From contig CALRIU020000017.1 of assembly GCA_943362175.1 (NCBI GenBank), positions 43,722-107,721 on the forward strand: 64,000 bases of DNA, given 5' to 3'. Source of the DNA: UBA4416 sp943362175. Its GTDB lineage: Bacteria; Bacteroidota; Bacteroidia; B-17B0; Aurantibacillaceae. Made by a program: the position numbers and the translations under genes. The notes below the pieces were generated by a model, which was not told the DNA's origin, made no database searches, and saw only the letters and a list, made by a program, of their open reading frames with translations. Of this stretch, positions 1 to 10,246 are shown piece by piece (within the stretch, counting starts at the first letter, position 1; the number at the start of each line of letters is the position of its first letter).

Positions 1-1592
1 GCTCCACCTGGCATCCAGGAGTAAGTTGTAGCTCCTGAAGCAGTGAAAGAAACCGCTGCACCGCTACACACAGAACTGGTAGAGGCGGCAACGGATACAG
101 AAGGAGTTGCATTCACGTTTTGAGTAACCGTTGTAGTTGCTGTGCCGCATGAAGACGTACCCGTAACGGTATAAACCGTTGTTGCAGCAGGAGTAGCTAC
201 CACAGAACCGCCGTTGGCAGAGCTTAAGGTAGCAGCAGGAGCCCAGGTATAAGTCGTAGCGCCTGATACCGTTAAGGTAGACGATTGCCCGGCACAGATC
301 GCTGTGCTTGAGCTCGTCGCGTTGATCACCGCTACAGCCGATACGGCAACGTTAGCCGATGCCGAAGCTGTACCGCAGGCATTGGTTCCGGTAACCGAAT
401 ACGTTGAGTTGGAAGCAGGGGCAAATGTAGCCGAAGCCGTTGACTGGCCTCCCTGCCATGCATAAGTTGTTGCACCGGAAGCCGTCAGTGTAGCAGTTGC
501 ACCTGTACAAACCGTAGAGGATGCCGGGGAAACCATCACCGTTGGCTGAGCCACAACAGTAATCGGCGTGGATTTTTTATCAACGCAGGTAGGAACCGAA
601 GACCACGGAATGTTAGTAACGATCAATGAATCATTGAAGGTTCCGGTCACCGTATAGTTGTGGTTCTGGTTTTTGTTATTGAAACGTCCTGTTCCATCGC
701 TGAAGTTCCAGATATAGGCAGAATCCAAGCCGGTAACAGGGATCGCCCATTTTTTGCAGAACCGCGACACGTTGAACATGTAGTTTTCAGCTACAGCCGA
801 GTTCACGGAAGTATTGGTGTTAGACAATGTAGACGTGATACACATCGGCGATGTGGGAGTCACCGTGTAATCAGCTGTCATATTATAGGAATAGATCGGG
901 AATACAACCGGCTCATAATCAGCAGGCGCTGTAAATAAAGCGCTTGTATTAGAGAAGGTGGTGTTTGATAATCCGATATAGCCTCTGCCCTCTCCATAGT
1001 TCAATGTGGCTGCTGTTGGCGTATTGGCAGGCGCCATGTAGAACCTGATCGTATCCGTATTAACCGTTGATCCGTTTTTAACAACAACTGCAAAATTGGT
1101 AGTCATGGTTCTTGGAGCCGTTAATGCACCATAATAATAAGCAGCCGTCGTAACGTTTGCCGTCATAGAGTCGATCTTTGCTACAGGAACACCCGCTCCG
1201 TTCACGCTGTATAAATAAGCTTTTGTAGGAACCGCAGGAGATGTACTACCTGCCCTTCTTACAGCAATAAAGCCCAGACCTGTAACCGTGAGGGTAGCAG
1301 TATTCGGATAAGAATAGGCACCGCCATAAGCACTTGCACCGGTACGGGTAGAAGAAAGGGTAACATAATTTTGTGATGGATTTTTGTAGTAGTTTTTGGT
1401 ATCTACATAATAGTTCGTATCCACACAATTGGCTGTTGCGACTGCTAAGCTACCTTTGTGTAACTGGCTGGTCGTAGAGAAGTGTTTGCCGGTAAACGGC
1501 TCAGCCGGATGAACCTGGCTGGTAAGTTGTGCCTGCATGCCCGTTATAGAAGCCGTGGCAATCGCACCTGTCAAAAGTATTTTTTTTATCAT
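1..1592 (-). CDS. Secreted Ig/PKD-like repeat surface protein (3' part missing)
   Basis: The minus-strand reading frame is open from an ATG at 1592 to the window edge, so about 530 residues are seen and the C-terminus is missing. Residues 1-22 form a signal peptide ending in MQAQ. An N-terminal region of about 300 residues follows and I do not recognise it. It contains the PKD-like stretch YIWNFSDGTGRF. After about residue 350 come at least three repeats of roughly 70 residues with the pattern CTGATATLTASGATTYAW / CAGQSSTLTVSGATTYTW / CSGAAVSFTASGATTYSW. These repeats are typical of Ig-like modules in Bacteroidota adhesins. Export by T9SS is likely, but the sorting tail would lie outside the window. 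Serine, threonine and alanine dominate. The ligand or function is unknown. Confidence 0.85.
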   Translation of the reverse strand, partial: MIKKILLTGAIATASITGMQAQLTSQVHPAEPFTGKHFSTTSQLHKGSLAVATANCVDTNYYVDTKNYYKNPSQNYVTLSSTRTGASAYGGAYSYPNTATLTVTGLGFIAVRRAGSTSPAVPTKAYLYSVNGAGVPVAKIDSMTANVTTAAYYYGALTAPRTMTTNFAVVVKNGSTVNTDTIRFYMAPANTPTAATLNYGEGRGYIGLSNTTFSNTSALFTAPADYEPVVFPIYSYNMTADYTVTPTSPMCITSTLSNTNTSVNSAVAENYMFNVSRFCKKWAIPVTGLDSAYIWNFSDGTGRFNNKNQNHNYTVTGTFNDSLIVTNIPWSSVPTCVDKKSTPITVVAQPTVMVSPASSTVCTGATATLTASGATTYAWQGGQSTASATFAPASNSTYSVTGTNACGTASASANVAVSAVAVINATSSSTAICAGQSSTLTVSGATTYTWAPAATLSSANGGSVVATPAATTVYTVTGTSSCGTATTTVTQNVNATPSVSVAASTSSVCSGAAVSFTASGATTYSWMPGG

Positions 1593-1740
1593 GTTAAAAG
1601 GTTTTTGTATAGGAGTACAATATATAACAAAATTCGACAAAAAAAAATCTCTATGAGTGACCGTTAATCAGAATCACCCCACGAAACACCTCTATTTATC
1701 GACAAACCTCCCTTATGTTTTTGATTTACAAAATCATACA

Positions 1741-1776
1741 AAAAAAGGCCCTTCGTTTGCACGAAAGGCCTTTTTA
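1741..1776 (-). terminator. Intrinsic terminator of the 1798-2799 gene
   Basis: An inverted repeat, AAAAAGGCC-C-TTCGT / ACGAA-A-GGCCTTTTT, has a 3-4 nt loop and one mismatch. It lies 22 nt after the stop codon of the upstream minus-strand gene and ends in a T run on both strands, so it could work in both directions. Confidence 0.7.
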
Positions 1777-1797
1777 ACACTAAAAATGAGTGAATTG

Positions 1798-2799
1798 TTA
1801 TTTAATCACAGTCAGTTTGCTGAATGCCTGAGCATTGTTCGCTTTCACGCTGTACATATAGATGCCTGCATTCAAAGAAGAAACATCCATTTTTGCGCTG
1901 TGGCTACCTGTTTGCAGGTTTTCCAGCTTCAGGTTTTCCACCTGCTTGCCAGTCACATCAAATAATGCGATTTCTACATTTCCTGCCTGGGCCAGGTTAA
2001 AGTTAATGTTAACTTCGTCTTTTGCAGGGTTAGGGAAAGCCGGAGATAAGCTCAGGCCGTCTTTGCTGATTTCTTTTACATTCACATCAAGCTGTTCAGC
2101 TGTTACGATCGGGAAGATCCCCAGATCGGTAGAAAGATTCCAGCCTGCTTTCATAGTACCCCATGCATTGGTATTGTCTTTATCCCATGCAGTAAGCGTT
2201 GAAGTAGAAGCACATCCGTCAGCCGACTGAGCCAGGCCAAGGGTATCCTGTCCGGCACCTGAAAAATCAGCCGATACAAAGAAGGAGCTGGTTGTTAAAG
2301 ATACCGGCGTTGTAAAGTTGAAGATGTTTGCGGTGTAAGAACCAGCCGTTAAAGTAGAGATGGTTTTGGTTTCACTGGTTCCCAGTAAAGCTCCCGGAGC
2401 ACCGGCGTTGTCAGCATATACTTTAACCGTCATCACACCCGTTCCCGGTCCGCCTGCTTTTTTCAAGCCAATGAATAAAGATACCTGGCCGATAGTACCG
2501 GGAAGCATTAAACTTTTATCAGCAAGGGTGTAACGCATTGCTTTTTCTTTATCGCCGAAACGGTTGTTTCCTGACACGTAACCACCTGAAACGGTGGTAG
2601 TTCCTGCGCCGTACACTGTAATCGTACATGTGCTGTTTGTAAAAGAACCAGGGATAAATGCCGTAGTACTTGGAGTTAAAACACCAGCTGCCATATTTTG
2701 AGGCTTGGTGATCGTCACTAATTCGGTAGCCGTTTTTGTCTGTTGTGCGCTGAGGCTGATCCCCAGGGCCAACGACGCCATTAAGTAAATTTTTTTCAT
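1798..2799 (-). CDS. T9SS type A sorting-domain secreted protein
   Basis: This 333-residue protein starts with a signal peptide (about residues 1-19, ending ISLSAQ). The last 75-80 residues are a T9SS type A sorting domain: LSPAFPNPAKDEVNINF, then LFDVTGKQV, then LNAGIYMYSVKANNAQAFSKLTVIK in part. These elements mark proteins exported across the outer membrane by type IX secretion and then cleaved or anchored. The middle section (about 40-240) looks like a beta-sandwich with no motif I can name. A good promoter lies upstream and a terminator downstream, so it appears to be a single-gene unit. The sorting assignment is firm and the function is unknown. Confidence 0.9.
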   Translation of the reverse strand: MKKIYLMASLALGISLSAQQTKTATELVTITKPQNMAAGVLTPSTTAFIPGSFTNSTCTITVYGAGTTTVSGGYVSGNNRFGDKEKAMRYTLADKSLMLPGTIGQVSLFIGLKKAGGPGTGVMTVKVYADNAGAPGALLGTSETKTISTLTAGSYTANIFNFTTPVSLTTSSFFVSADFSGAGQDTLGLAQSADGCASTSTLTAWDKDNTNAWGTMKAGWNLSTDLGIFPIVTAEQLDVNVKEISKDGLSLSPAFPNPAKDEVNINFNLAQAGNVEIALFDVTGKQVENLKLENLQTGSHSAKMDVSSLNAGIYMYSVKANNAQAFSKLTVIK

Positions 2800-2854
2800 G
2801 TGTGTGTGTGTTTGTTTTAAGATATAACTGAGTTATTAAATTGTTTAATCGCGC

Positions 2855-2884
2855 CAAACATACAATAACTTTCCATATATCAAA
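2855..2884 (-). promoter_or_regulatory. Bacteroidota-type promoter for the 1798-2799 gene
   Basis: Read on the minus strand there is a TTTG (-33; 2881-2884), an 18-nt spacer, then TATGTTTG (-7; 2855-2862), an exact match to TAnnTTTG. Transcription should start near 2849, giving a leader of about 50 nt. Confidence 0.7.
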
Positions 2885-2988
2885 AACCGTTTAAAAAAAA
2901 GATCGGACTCTTATCATTTTTTGGAGGATTATGTAAATCTTTAAGAATTAGCATCTTTATCCTAAACATTTAGTTTTTTTCGTTAAAT

Positions 2989-5900
2989 TTGGAATTGAGT
3001 CTGAACCCGTTCAAACATATTATTGGCGTTAGAAACATACATTTAGCCTTTTTGTATGTTTTAGTGTCGTTTTTCATATCCTCAACCGCTTTTTCGCAGG
3101 TAAAAAACGAAGACGAGCTCAAAAAACAGGCAAATACCTTATTTGAGGCCGAAGACTACAACGCTTCCTATAAACTTTACTCACAGCTCGTTTCCCTGTA
3201 TCCCAAAGATCCTGAATACAATTACCGCCTCGGCGTGTGTATGCTCTTTACCGAGCCTGATAAGAAAAAACCCTTCACCTATTTTCAGATCGCTTTAAAA
3301 AATCCGGCGGAAGCACCAAAGGATGCTAAATTTTACCTTGCCAAAACCTATCACGTCAATTATAAGTTCGACGATGCCATTAAGCTATATAACGAATATA
3401 AGCAAACGGCCGGTGCCGCCTCCGTCAAAAGACTCCAGGTAGACCGTGAGATCGCCGCCTGCCGCAATGGCAAGCGTCTGCTCTCCAACTTATCCGACCT
3501 GGTGGTGATCAGCAAAAAGCAGCTCAACGAAGCCGATTATTTTCGCAGTTACGACATCAAAGACATCGGCGGTAAATTGCTCGTAAAGCCCGAAGATTTT
3601 AAAACAGGCGCCGACAAAAAGAAAAAGGATAATTCGGTAGTATACCTTCCGCGAAGCGGTGAGCGGGTGTATTATTCGAGCTATGGCGATAACGGGAGCA
3701 ATGGCCGGGATATTTATTTTGTGAACCGCCTTCCGAACGGCAGCTGGAGCAAGCCGCAGCCCATGCCCGCCCCGGTGAACACCGAATACGACGACGATTA
3801 TCCTTTCCTGCACCCCAATGGCCGCACGCTGTATTTCAGCTCCAAAGGCCACAACAGCATGGGTGGATACGATGTATTTAAAACGACTTACGATCCTGAA
3901 ACGCAAAGCTGGAGCAAGCCGGAAAACATGGAGTTCCCAATCAACTCTCCCGACGATGATATCTTATTTGTGACCGACTCGCTCGAAAAAACCGCATTTT
4001 TCAGTACCGGCCGTTACAGCCCTTATGGCAAAATAGATGTGCTCAAAATAAATACCGAGCGCCGCCCGATGAACTTTGCAGTGCTCAAAGGAACGGTGGT
4101 GAAGGAAGATGTGGCGCAGAGCCTTCTTTCAAAGATTACCGTAAAGGACATGTCGAACGGCGCCATTGTAGGAACCTACCAGGCCAAAGAGAACGGCGAC
4201 TACTATATGGAATTGCCGAACGGTGGAAAATTTATTTTCACAGTGGAAACGCCCGGCCTCACGACACAGTCGGACGGGGTGCAAATGCCCCTGGCCTATT
4301 CCCTGAAGCCGTACAAGCAGGTTATTTCGTATGAGCAGAAGGTTTTAAAGATCATCAACTATTTCGACGGGCAGATTGCGGATGAGAATTACTCGATGAT
4401 GATAGACCTCATTGAGAAAAAAGCCAAGCTGGAGGTAAATGAAAATGATCCTTACAACAGCGGGCTCAAAACGTCTTCGCCAAACACCAATGCTACTGCG
4501 ACCAAAACGAATACAACAAGCGCGGTGAGCACTACCAATCCAACAGCACAGGGAGATAATACCACAAGCGCCAAAAACAGCAGCAACAACACGAACAAAA
4601 ATGTGACAAACGAGCAGCTCCTCGCCATTGCCAAAACAGATGCGATAGAAGCAGATAACGAAAGTAAAAATCTGAAACAGGAAGCGCAGGATGCCTTTGA
4701 CCTTGCTACACAAAAAACCGCCGAGGCTGTCTCGCTTCAGAAACAGGTGGATGAAGCTACCACGAACCTCAACAGCATAACGGATGTTGCAAAGAAAAAT
4801 GAGGAGACCATCAAAATAAACCAGCTGAAGGAAGATGCAAAGATGGCAACCAACATTGCCACCACGGCTACCGAGTTGGCAAAAAAACTGGAGATGGATG
4901 CCAACCAGAAAAAGCAGGAGGCAGAGCTTACCAACCAGTACATCAAAGAGCTGGAGGCCATTACCAAAAACAAGAACAACAAGGAGGCGCTTGCCAAGCT
5001 TGAGCAGATCCAGAAACAGCTGGATGACCTTTCGAAGCAAAAAAATCAGTCGGATGAATTGATCTCATCCATTAAAGCAGAGCTGGAGCTGAAACAGAAT
5101 GAGCTGAAAAAAACGGAGAACAAAAATAACGAGATCCTGAAAGAAATCAGCCTGCTCAAAGACGAATCGAAGAACCTGGAAAGCGACCTGACGAACGAAA
5201 CCGATAAATCGCTGAAAGAAAATATCAATGCTCAGATCAGGGAGCTGAATAATGACATCGACGCCAAAAACAAGGAGCTGACGAATAACAACCAGAAGAT
5301 CGCCAGCCTGCAAAGCCAGGTAGATGGCCTGAACCAGGAGCTCACCATCTCTTCCAAAATCCTGAATGAGGACAACAACAGTACAGTGGCCGTCAACACC
5401 TCCAACGCGAATAATAAGTCGGGAACGGGCAACACAACAGCCATTGACAACAACCAGAATACGTCTGCGGAAAACAATAGCCTGAGCTATGAAGGTATTA
5501 CCAAAAAATACGACACGCAGGTCAGCTCCAAAAAGATCGACACATCCAGCAAAGAGGAGCTGGGAGCGCAGAACCAGATCCTGAAGGATTACAACAAGGA
5601 GATCAACGAGCTGGTGGCGCTGGATAAAAATCAGTTATCGAAAACCAAAAACGATGCGGAAAAGAAAAAACTGAACGTCGAGATCAAAGAGCTTGAAAAA
5701 CAAAAAGCGAAAAACGACCAGCTCATGGCGTCGAATAACAATGCCCTGAAGAAACTGGACTCGCAACCCATTGCCTCCAATACAACAACGGCAGGCAATA
5801 CAACCGCTACAACTACCCTGGCTGCGAATGGAGGAGATGAAACGGCTTCCTCAAATACCACTGCGGCGACCACCGCAGGTGATCCCGGCAATACGGCAGC

Positions 5901-8900
5901 CACCAACACGCTCAGCTCCGGCAATGCTCCCGGAAATCAGGGAGGAGCAGGCATACAGCCGATCAATACAAGCGCCTCTGCAGACAATAGCGCTTACCTC
6001 AACGATCTGAACAAGCTGAAAAACGGCTTATCTGCAAATTCAGGCCAGGCTACCGCCAACTTCGATTATAACAACTACCTGGAAGCCGGCTCTCTGGCGC
6101 TCAAACAAACGGCCGACAAAAAATTTGAAGCTGCCAGGCAGAATGAAAGCAACTTAAACGCCCTGATCGCTAAAACAGAGAGTGATCTCAAAGCCAATTC
6201 GGGAGGCAAGGCCGATGTCCTGGTCAACGAAGCGGAAGCCCTTAATAACAAGGCTTTTGAGCAGCGCAAAGAATCGGCAGGAAAATCGGGCGAGGAAAAA
6301 AACGCCCTCATTGCCCAGGCGCTTGAAAATGAAAAACTGGCCGTGGATAAAAAGCTGCAGGCTTCCGACATCCAGAAGAAGAACAACCAGAACAGCTTTG
6401 ACAGCAATAGCCGCACGCTGGCCGAGCTGCAAAAGCTAAGCGCTTCCAAAACAAGCAATGACATCAGCCAGGCCAATTTACTGGCCGATGAAGCGGCAAT
6501 CAATTTCAGCCAGGCTCAGAAGATCCGGGACGAATCCAACGCTTATCCGTCGGGAGCCGCCAGGCTGGGCGGATTGGGCAATGCCGAAGAGAAAGAGAGC
6601 GAGGCCCTGGCGAAACAGCAAAAAGCCATCCAGCTCCTGGCCAAAGCGAACCCGTCTTATAACGTGAAACCGGATTCCCCGGGAAGCGATCCGGGAGCGG
6701 CTATTGCCAATGTGAACAACGAGATCAACAAAACGGCGCAAACGCAGATCGATGCTTACAGCGCCTTAAGCAAAGCCAACCAGAACGAGCTGAAGCTTAA
6801 GAGCGACAAGCTTTCTAAAAATCCGGCGCTGAAACAAAACACCACAGCCACCGGCTTGAAAAACGAAGCGGACAAACTCAACAAGGATGCAAATGCCTTT
6901 AATGCCCAAGCTTCGAAAGCGGCCACGCCATCCGAAAAAGCAGAGCTCTTACTGAAAGCCAATGACAATGAAATTGCCGCTCTGAAAAAACTGAACGAGG
7001 CAGCGGATTTGCTGGCGAATTCAGGAAATGCGATTGCCGTAAATACCAATACAAGCACATCCTCTACGGACAATAACACAACAGCCAACAACCGAACCGC
7101 CACTACCACGAGTGCCACACCGGTAAACACAACGACGGCAACGGTCGCAGCTACTAACTCGACAAACCCGGGGAATACCAGTGCTTCAGAGACAAACACA
7201 ACAAGCACCGCCGCTAACAATACATCTGGCACTAACCCGTCAACAGACACGAATTCCGGTAATACAGCAGCGAACAACCGCACGGCATCCAACAACCAGA
7301 ACAGCACAGCCACGCCTACAACTGCCGGTACTGCAAACGCGACGGCTGTAGCCAATACCACTTCCCAGGAAGAGCCGGGCAATACAATCAGCTCTACTAC
7401 CGTAACGCCTCAGAGCACAGATGTAAACGCCGATGTCGCAAAATTAAAATCGGGGCTTAACAACCCGGCGGAAAGCACACTCACCAACTTCAATACATAT
7501 ACAAATACGGAAGCGATCTCCCTGAAAGAAAAAGCGGCTGAAAAAATAAATGCTGCCCTCAACGAAGACAAGAACATTTCGGCATCGCTGGACAATGTGA
7601 AACAGATTGCTTCTTCCTCACCGTCACAAAGCCTGTCGCAGGAAAACATCAACAGCAGCATCGCCGAGGCCGAGCAGATGAACGACCAGGCTTACGAGCT
7701 TCGCAAGGGCTCTGTATCGAAAAGCGCCGAGGAAAAAGAAAAAGACCTGCAGCAGGCGCGCGACCTGGAAAGCAAAGCCATTGCCAGAAAAATAGAAGCG
7801 GCCGATAAGCAGAAACAGTTGAATGCGGCCACCTTCGATGCCAACAACCAAAGCCTGAACGAGCTGGCAGACATGGCCAAAGGCAAAAACATCGGCGAGC
7901 TGAGCACAGCCGGCATGCAGATGGATGAAGCGATCCTGTATTTCAACCAGGGTAAAAAGCTGAGGGAGGAAACCAATGCTTACCCGACGGATGCCGCCAA
8001 ACTCGGTGGCCTCAGCAATGCCGAGGAAAAAGAAACCTGGGCCCTGAGCAAGCAAAAGGCCTTACTGGATACTTACAAAAAATATTTCTCGAACTATACG
8101 CCGAAAGTGGTAAATGCCAGCACGCAAAGTCCGCAAGCCGTAGCGAAACTGAACGAAACCAGGGCCACGCTGAACACGAACAACCAGCTTCACAGCGATG
8201 GGCTGCTGCTCTTATCCCAGGCCATCGAAAAAGAATACAAAGACCGCCTGGCCGCTTTACCGGCAAACCTGAAAGGCAACAACCTTGCCTTGAAAACAAA
8301 AGCGCAGGAGCTTTATAAAAAATACCAGTCGCAGCTCGCACAGGCCAACCAGGCGAAAGATGCGGCAACCAAGAAGGAGCTTTTGATAAATGCCAACAAG
8401 AACGGACAGGATGCCATTAGCCTCCTGAACCAGGTGACGGCTGCGGGCAATGCCGTCACAACGAATAACGCCTCTCAAAATAATAATAACAGCGCAGCTA
8501 ACACAACTGCCACTGCAAACAGCACAGCGGCCAACTCCGGCAATGCGAACCGAAATAACACAACGACTTCCGGCAACAATACAACGGCAAACACCAACGC
8601 GGGCAATGCAAGCAGCACCGCCAATAACACCGGCAATGCAAACCGCAATAACAGCAACAACACGGGCAATGCAGGGAATACGGCTCCTGTTGTAAAACTG
8701 AATGTAGAGGGACTGGAAGTAAAAACAAACAATGCTTACAGCGACAACAACCCGATTCCGCTGGATGAAAAAATTCCGGATGGCCTGGTGTTTAAAGTAC
8801 AGATCGGCGCCTTTAAAAATGCCTTGCCAAACACAACCTTCAAAGGCCTGAGCCCGGTGATCGCGCAAAGCACACCGAATGGCTACATCCGCTATATGGC

Positions 8901-9939
8901 GGGTAATTTTGAAAAATACGAAAGTGCCAATGCCGTAAAGAACGATCTGAAGAACCTGGGATATAACGACGCCTTTGTGGTGGCCTACTTCAATGGCAAA
9001 CGGATTAACCTGAACGAAGGTGTGGACAAAGCCCGTGAATCGGGGCAAAAAGTGGAGCTGAGCGCCAACACCAGCGCAGGAATTACAGCAGGAGCCAATG
9101 TGCCCCGTAATAGCGCTCCTCCGGTTGCCAACACCACAGGCAATACCGCCGACAGCCAGCCTGCAGAGATCACCAACGAGCTGGAGAAGATGAACGGCTT
9201 GCTGTATACCGTACAGATCGGTGTGTATTCCAAACAGGTAACCAGGGCGCAACTCTCGAACCTCAGGCCGATCTATACGGAAAAACTGCCAAGCGGTTTG
9301 TACCGCTACACCGCCGGGATCTACAACCAAAGCAGCAAGCTCCTGGAGGATAAACGCAAGGTCGTAGAGCTCGGCGTGAAGGATGCCTTTGTATCGGCCT
9401 ACTATAATGCAAAACGGATCCCTTTTGCGGAAGGACAGAAGCTCCAGGCGGAAAACAATAACCTGAAAATGGAAACGGAAAATCCGATCATTTTCCCCGG
9501 AACAACTGCAGCACCGGCCAATACGGCAGCAACGAATACCGCTGCTCCTGCCAACACCACCCCAACGGCAAATCCACCGGCTAATACTTCTGTGCCTGTA
9601 TTCAACAATGGCGTGACGCAGGGCCCGGCCGCTACGGCCGACAACGGCGTGAAAACCGATGAAGCGGGTATTTCCTTCAAGGTGCAGATCGGCGCTTATA
9701 AAAACCAGGTGCCGAATGATGTGGCTTCCAGGTTCATGAACATCAAAACCTGGCCGGTAAATAATATCATGATCAATGGCCTGTACATTTATAGCATCGG
9801 GAATTTCAACGCGCCGGCCTTCGCCCAAAAGTTAAAGGATGAAGCCGTAGCCCTGGGCATTACGGATGCCTTTGTAACCGTGTATAAAGACGGCAAAAAG
9901 CTGTACGGCGCCGAGGCCTTACAGTACCTGAACAAATAG
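2989..9939 (+). CDS. Giant TPR / PD40 / coiled-coil / triple-SPOR envelope protein
   Basis: This protein has 2316 residues if it begins at TTG 2989. TTG 2995 is also possible and no ATG fits. A signal peptide (about 15-36, ending STAFSQ) is followed by TPR-like helices (about 40-150) and PD40 beta-propeller blades (about 205-355; DIYFVNRL, YPFLHPNGRTLYFSSKG). A carboxypeptidase-regulatory-like beta-domain follows (about 365-440). The next 1400-1500 residues alternate long coiled coils with Asn/Thr/Ala-rich linkers. Two coiled-coil blocks (about 1002-1345 and 1480-1820) are copies of each other. Three SPOR-like modules close the protein (about 1933-2008, 2070-2148 and 2227-2305), each starting with VQIG(A/V)(F/Y). 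SPOR domains bind stripped peptidoglycan, so a periplasmic scaffold anchored to the cell wall is inferred. The head resembles the TPR-PD40 protein at 33502-35064, and T9SS PorE has a similar head but an OmpA tail. Confidence 0.88.
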   Translation: MELSLNPFKHIIGVRNIHLAFLYVLVSFFISSTAFSQVKNEDELKKQANTLFEAEDYNASYKLYSQLVSLYPKDPEYNYRLGVCMLFTEPDKKKPFTYFQIALKNPAEAPKDAKFYLAKTYHVNYKFDDAIKLYNEYKQTAGAASVKRLQVDREIAACRNGKRLLSNLSDLVVISKKQLNEADYFRSYDIKDIGGKLLVKPEDFKTGADKKKKDNSVVYLPRSGERVYYSSYGDNGSNGRDIYFVNRLPNGSWSKPQPMPAPVNTEYDDDYPFLHPNGRTLYFSSKGHNSMGGYDVFKTTYDPETQSWSKPENMEFPINSPDDDILFVTDSLEKTAFFSTGRYSPYGKIDVLKINTERRPMNFAVLKGTVVKEDVAQSLLSKITVKDMSNGAIVGTYQAKENGDYYMELPNGGKFIFTVETPGLTTQSDGVQMPLAYSLKPYKQVISYEQKVLKIINYFDGQIADENYSMMIDLIEKKAKLEVNENDPYNSGLKTSSPNTNATATKTNTTSAVSTTNPTAQGDNTTSAKNSSNNTNKNVTNEQLLAIAKTDAIEADNESKNLKQEAQDAFDLATQKTAEAVSLQKQVDEATTNLNSITDVAKKNEETIKINQLKEDAKMATNIATTATELAKKLEMDANQKKQEAELTNQYIKELEAITKNKNNKEALAKLEQIQKQLDDLSKQKNQSDELISSIKAELELKQNELKKTENKNNEILKEISLLKDESKNLESDLTNETDKSLKENINAQIRELNNDIDAKNKELTNNNQKIASLQSQVDGLNQELTISSKILNEDNNSTVAVNTSNANNKSGTGNTTAIDNNQNTSAENNSLSYEGITKKYDTQVSSKKIDTSSKEELGAQNQILKDYNKEINELVALDKNQLSKTKNDAEKKKLNVEIKELEKQKAKNDQLMASNNNALKKLDSQPIASNTTTAGNTTATTTLAANGGDETASSNTTAATTAGDPGNTAATNTLSSGNAPGNQGGAGIQPINTSASADNSAYLNDLNKLKNGLSANSGQATANFDYNNYLEAGSLALKQTADKKFEAARQNESNLNALIAKTESDLKANSGGKADVLVNEAEALNNKAFEQRKESAGKSGEEKNALIAQALENEKLAVDKKLQASDIQKKNNQNSFDSNSRTLAELQKLSASKTSNDISQANLLADEAAINFSQAQKIRDESNAYPSGAARLGGLGNAEEKESEALAKQQKAIQLLAKANPSYNVKPDSPGSDPGAAIANVNNEINKTAQTQIDAYSALSKANQNELKLKSDKLSKNPALKQNTTATGLKNEADKLNKDANAFNAQASKAATPSEKAELLLKANDNEIAALKKLNEAADLLANSGNAIAVNTNTSTSSTDNNTTANNRTATTTSATPVNTTTATVAATNSTNPGNTSASETNTTSTAANNTSGTNPSTDTNSGNTAANNRTASNNQNSTATPTTAGTANATAVANTTSQEEPGNTISSTTVTPQSTDVNADVAKLKSGLNNPAESTLTNFNTYTNTEAISLKEKAAEKINAALNEDKNISASLDNVKQIASSSPSQSLSQENINSSIAEAEQMNDQAYELRKGSVSKSAEEKEKDLQQARDLESKAIARKIEAADKQKQLNAATFDANNQSLNELADMAKGKNIGELSTAGMQMDEAILYFNQGKKLREETNAYPTDAAKLGGLSNAEEKETWALSKQKALLDTYKKYFSNYTPKVVNASTQSPQAVAKLNETRATLNTNNQLHSDGLLLLSQAIEKEYKDRLAALPANLKGNNLALKTKAQELYKKYQSQLAQANQAKDAATKKELLINANKNGQDAISLLNQVTAAGNAVTTNNASQNNNNSAANTTATANSTAANSGNANRNNTTTSGNNTTANTNAGNASSTANNTGNANRNNSNNTGNAGNTAPVVKLNVEGLEVKTNNAYSDNNPIPLDEKIPDGLVFKVQIGAFKNALPNTTFKGLSPVIAQSTPNGYIRYMAGNFEKYESANAVKNDLKNLGYNDAFVVAYFNGKRINLNEGVDKARESGQKVELSANTSAGITAGANVPRNSAPPVANTTGNTADSQPAEITNELEKMNGLLYTVQIGVYSKQVTRAQLSNLRPIYTEKLPSGLYRYTAGIYNQSSKLLEDKRKVVELGVKDAFVSAYYNAKRIPFAEGQKLQAENNNLKMETENPIIFPGTTAAPANTAATNTAAPANTTPTANPPANTSVPVFNNGVTQGPAATADNGVKTDEAGISFKVQIGAYKNQVPNDVASRFMNIKTWPVNNIMINGLYIYSIGNFNAPAFAQKLKDEAVALGITDAFVTVYKDGKKLYGAEALQYLNK

Positions 9940-9949
9940 AAAAAAAGCA

Positions 9950-9957
9950 TATCTTTG
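9950..9957 (+). promoter_or_regulatory. -7 promoter element of clpS
   Basis: TATCTTTG matches TAnnTTTG exactly and ends 4 nt before the clpS ATG. This implies a leaderless or almost leaderless transcript. No clear -33 TTTG is seen. Confidence 0.55.
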
Positions 9958-9961
9958 TGGC

Positions 9962-10246
9962 ATGGTTTTAAGCAATTACGATACGGAAGAATTAGTCGTA
10001 GAGGATGTTCTTACAAAAGAAGCCGAACAGAACACCATCATTTTATTTAACGACGATGTGAACACCTTTGAATGGGTGATTGAGTGCCTGATGAACTATT
10101 GCGGTCATGATGCTGTGCAGGCCGAGCAGTGTGCCTACATCGTGCATTATACCGGAAAATGCGGGGTCAAAAAAGGAACCCTCGATACCCTGGAACCGAT
10201 CTGCTCTGCACTTTTGCAAAAAGGCCTGAGCGCAGAGATCAACTGA
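9962..10246 (+). CDS. clpS: ATP-dependent Clp protease adaptor ClpS
   Basis: This 94-residue protein matches ClpS over its whole core. It has LFNDDVNTFEWVIECLM, then the helix QAEQCAYIVHYTGKCGVKKG and the end GLSAEIN. ClpS binds the N-terminal domain of ClpA or ClpC and delivers N-degron substrates to ClpP. The acidic NDD loop and the conserved His/Gly positions (VHYTGKC) are those that hold the substrate N-terminus. The N-terminal 25 residues are the usual flexible arm. It lies 22 nt after the giant gene but has its own -7 box. Confidence 0.95.
   Translation: MVLSNYDTEELVVEDVLTKEAEQNTIILFNDDVNTFEWVIECLMNYCGHDAVQAEQCAYIVHYTGKCGVKKGTLDTLEPICSALLQKGLSAEIN

Noticed and set aside
3490..9680. Many other long frames opposite or out of phase with the giant gene
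   Set aside because: They are caused by biased codon use in repetitive Asn/Thr/Lys-rich sequence. None has a promoter or recognisable protein pattern.
8257..9828. A 523-codon open frame on the minus strand inside the giant protein gene
   Set aside because: It mirrors the repetitive, G+C-biased codons of the plus-strand gene. Its translation has no domain, and the plus-strand protein has clear SPOR modules across the same bases.
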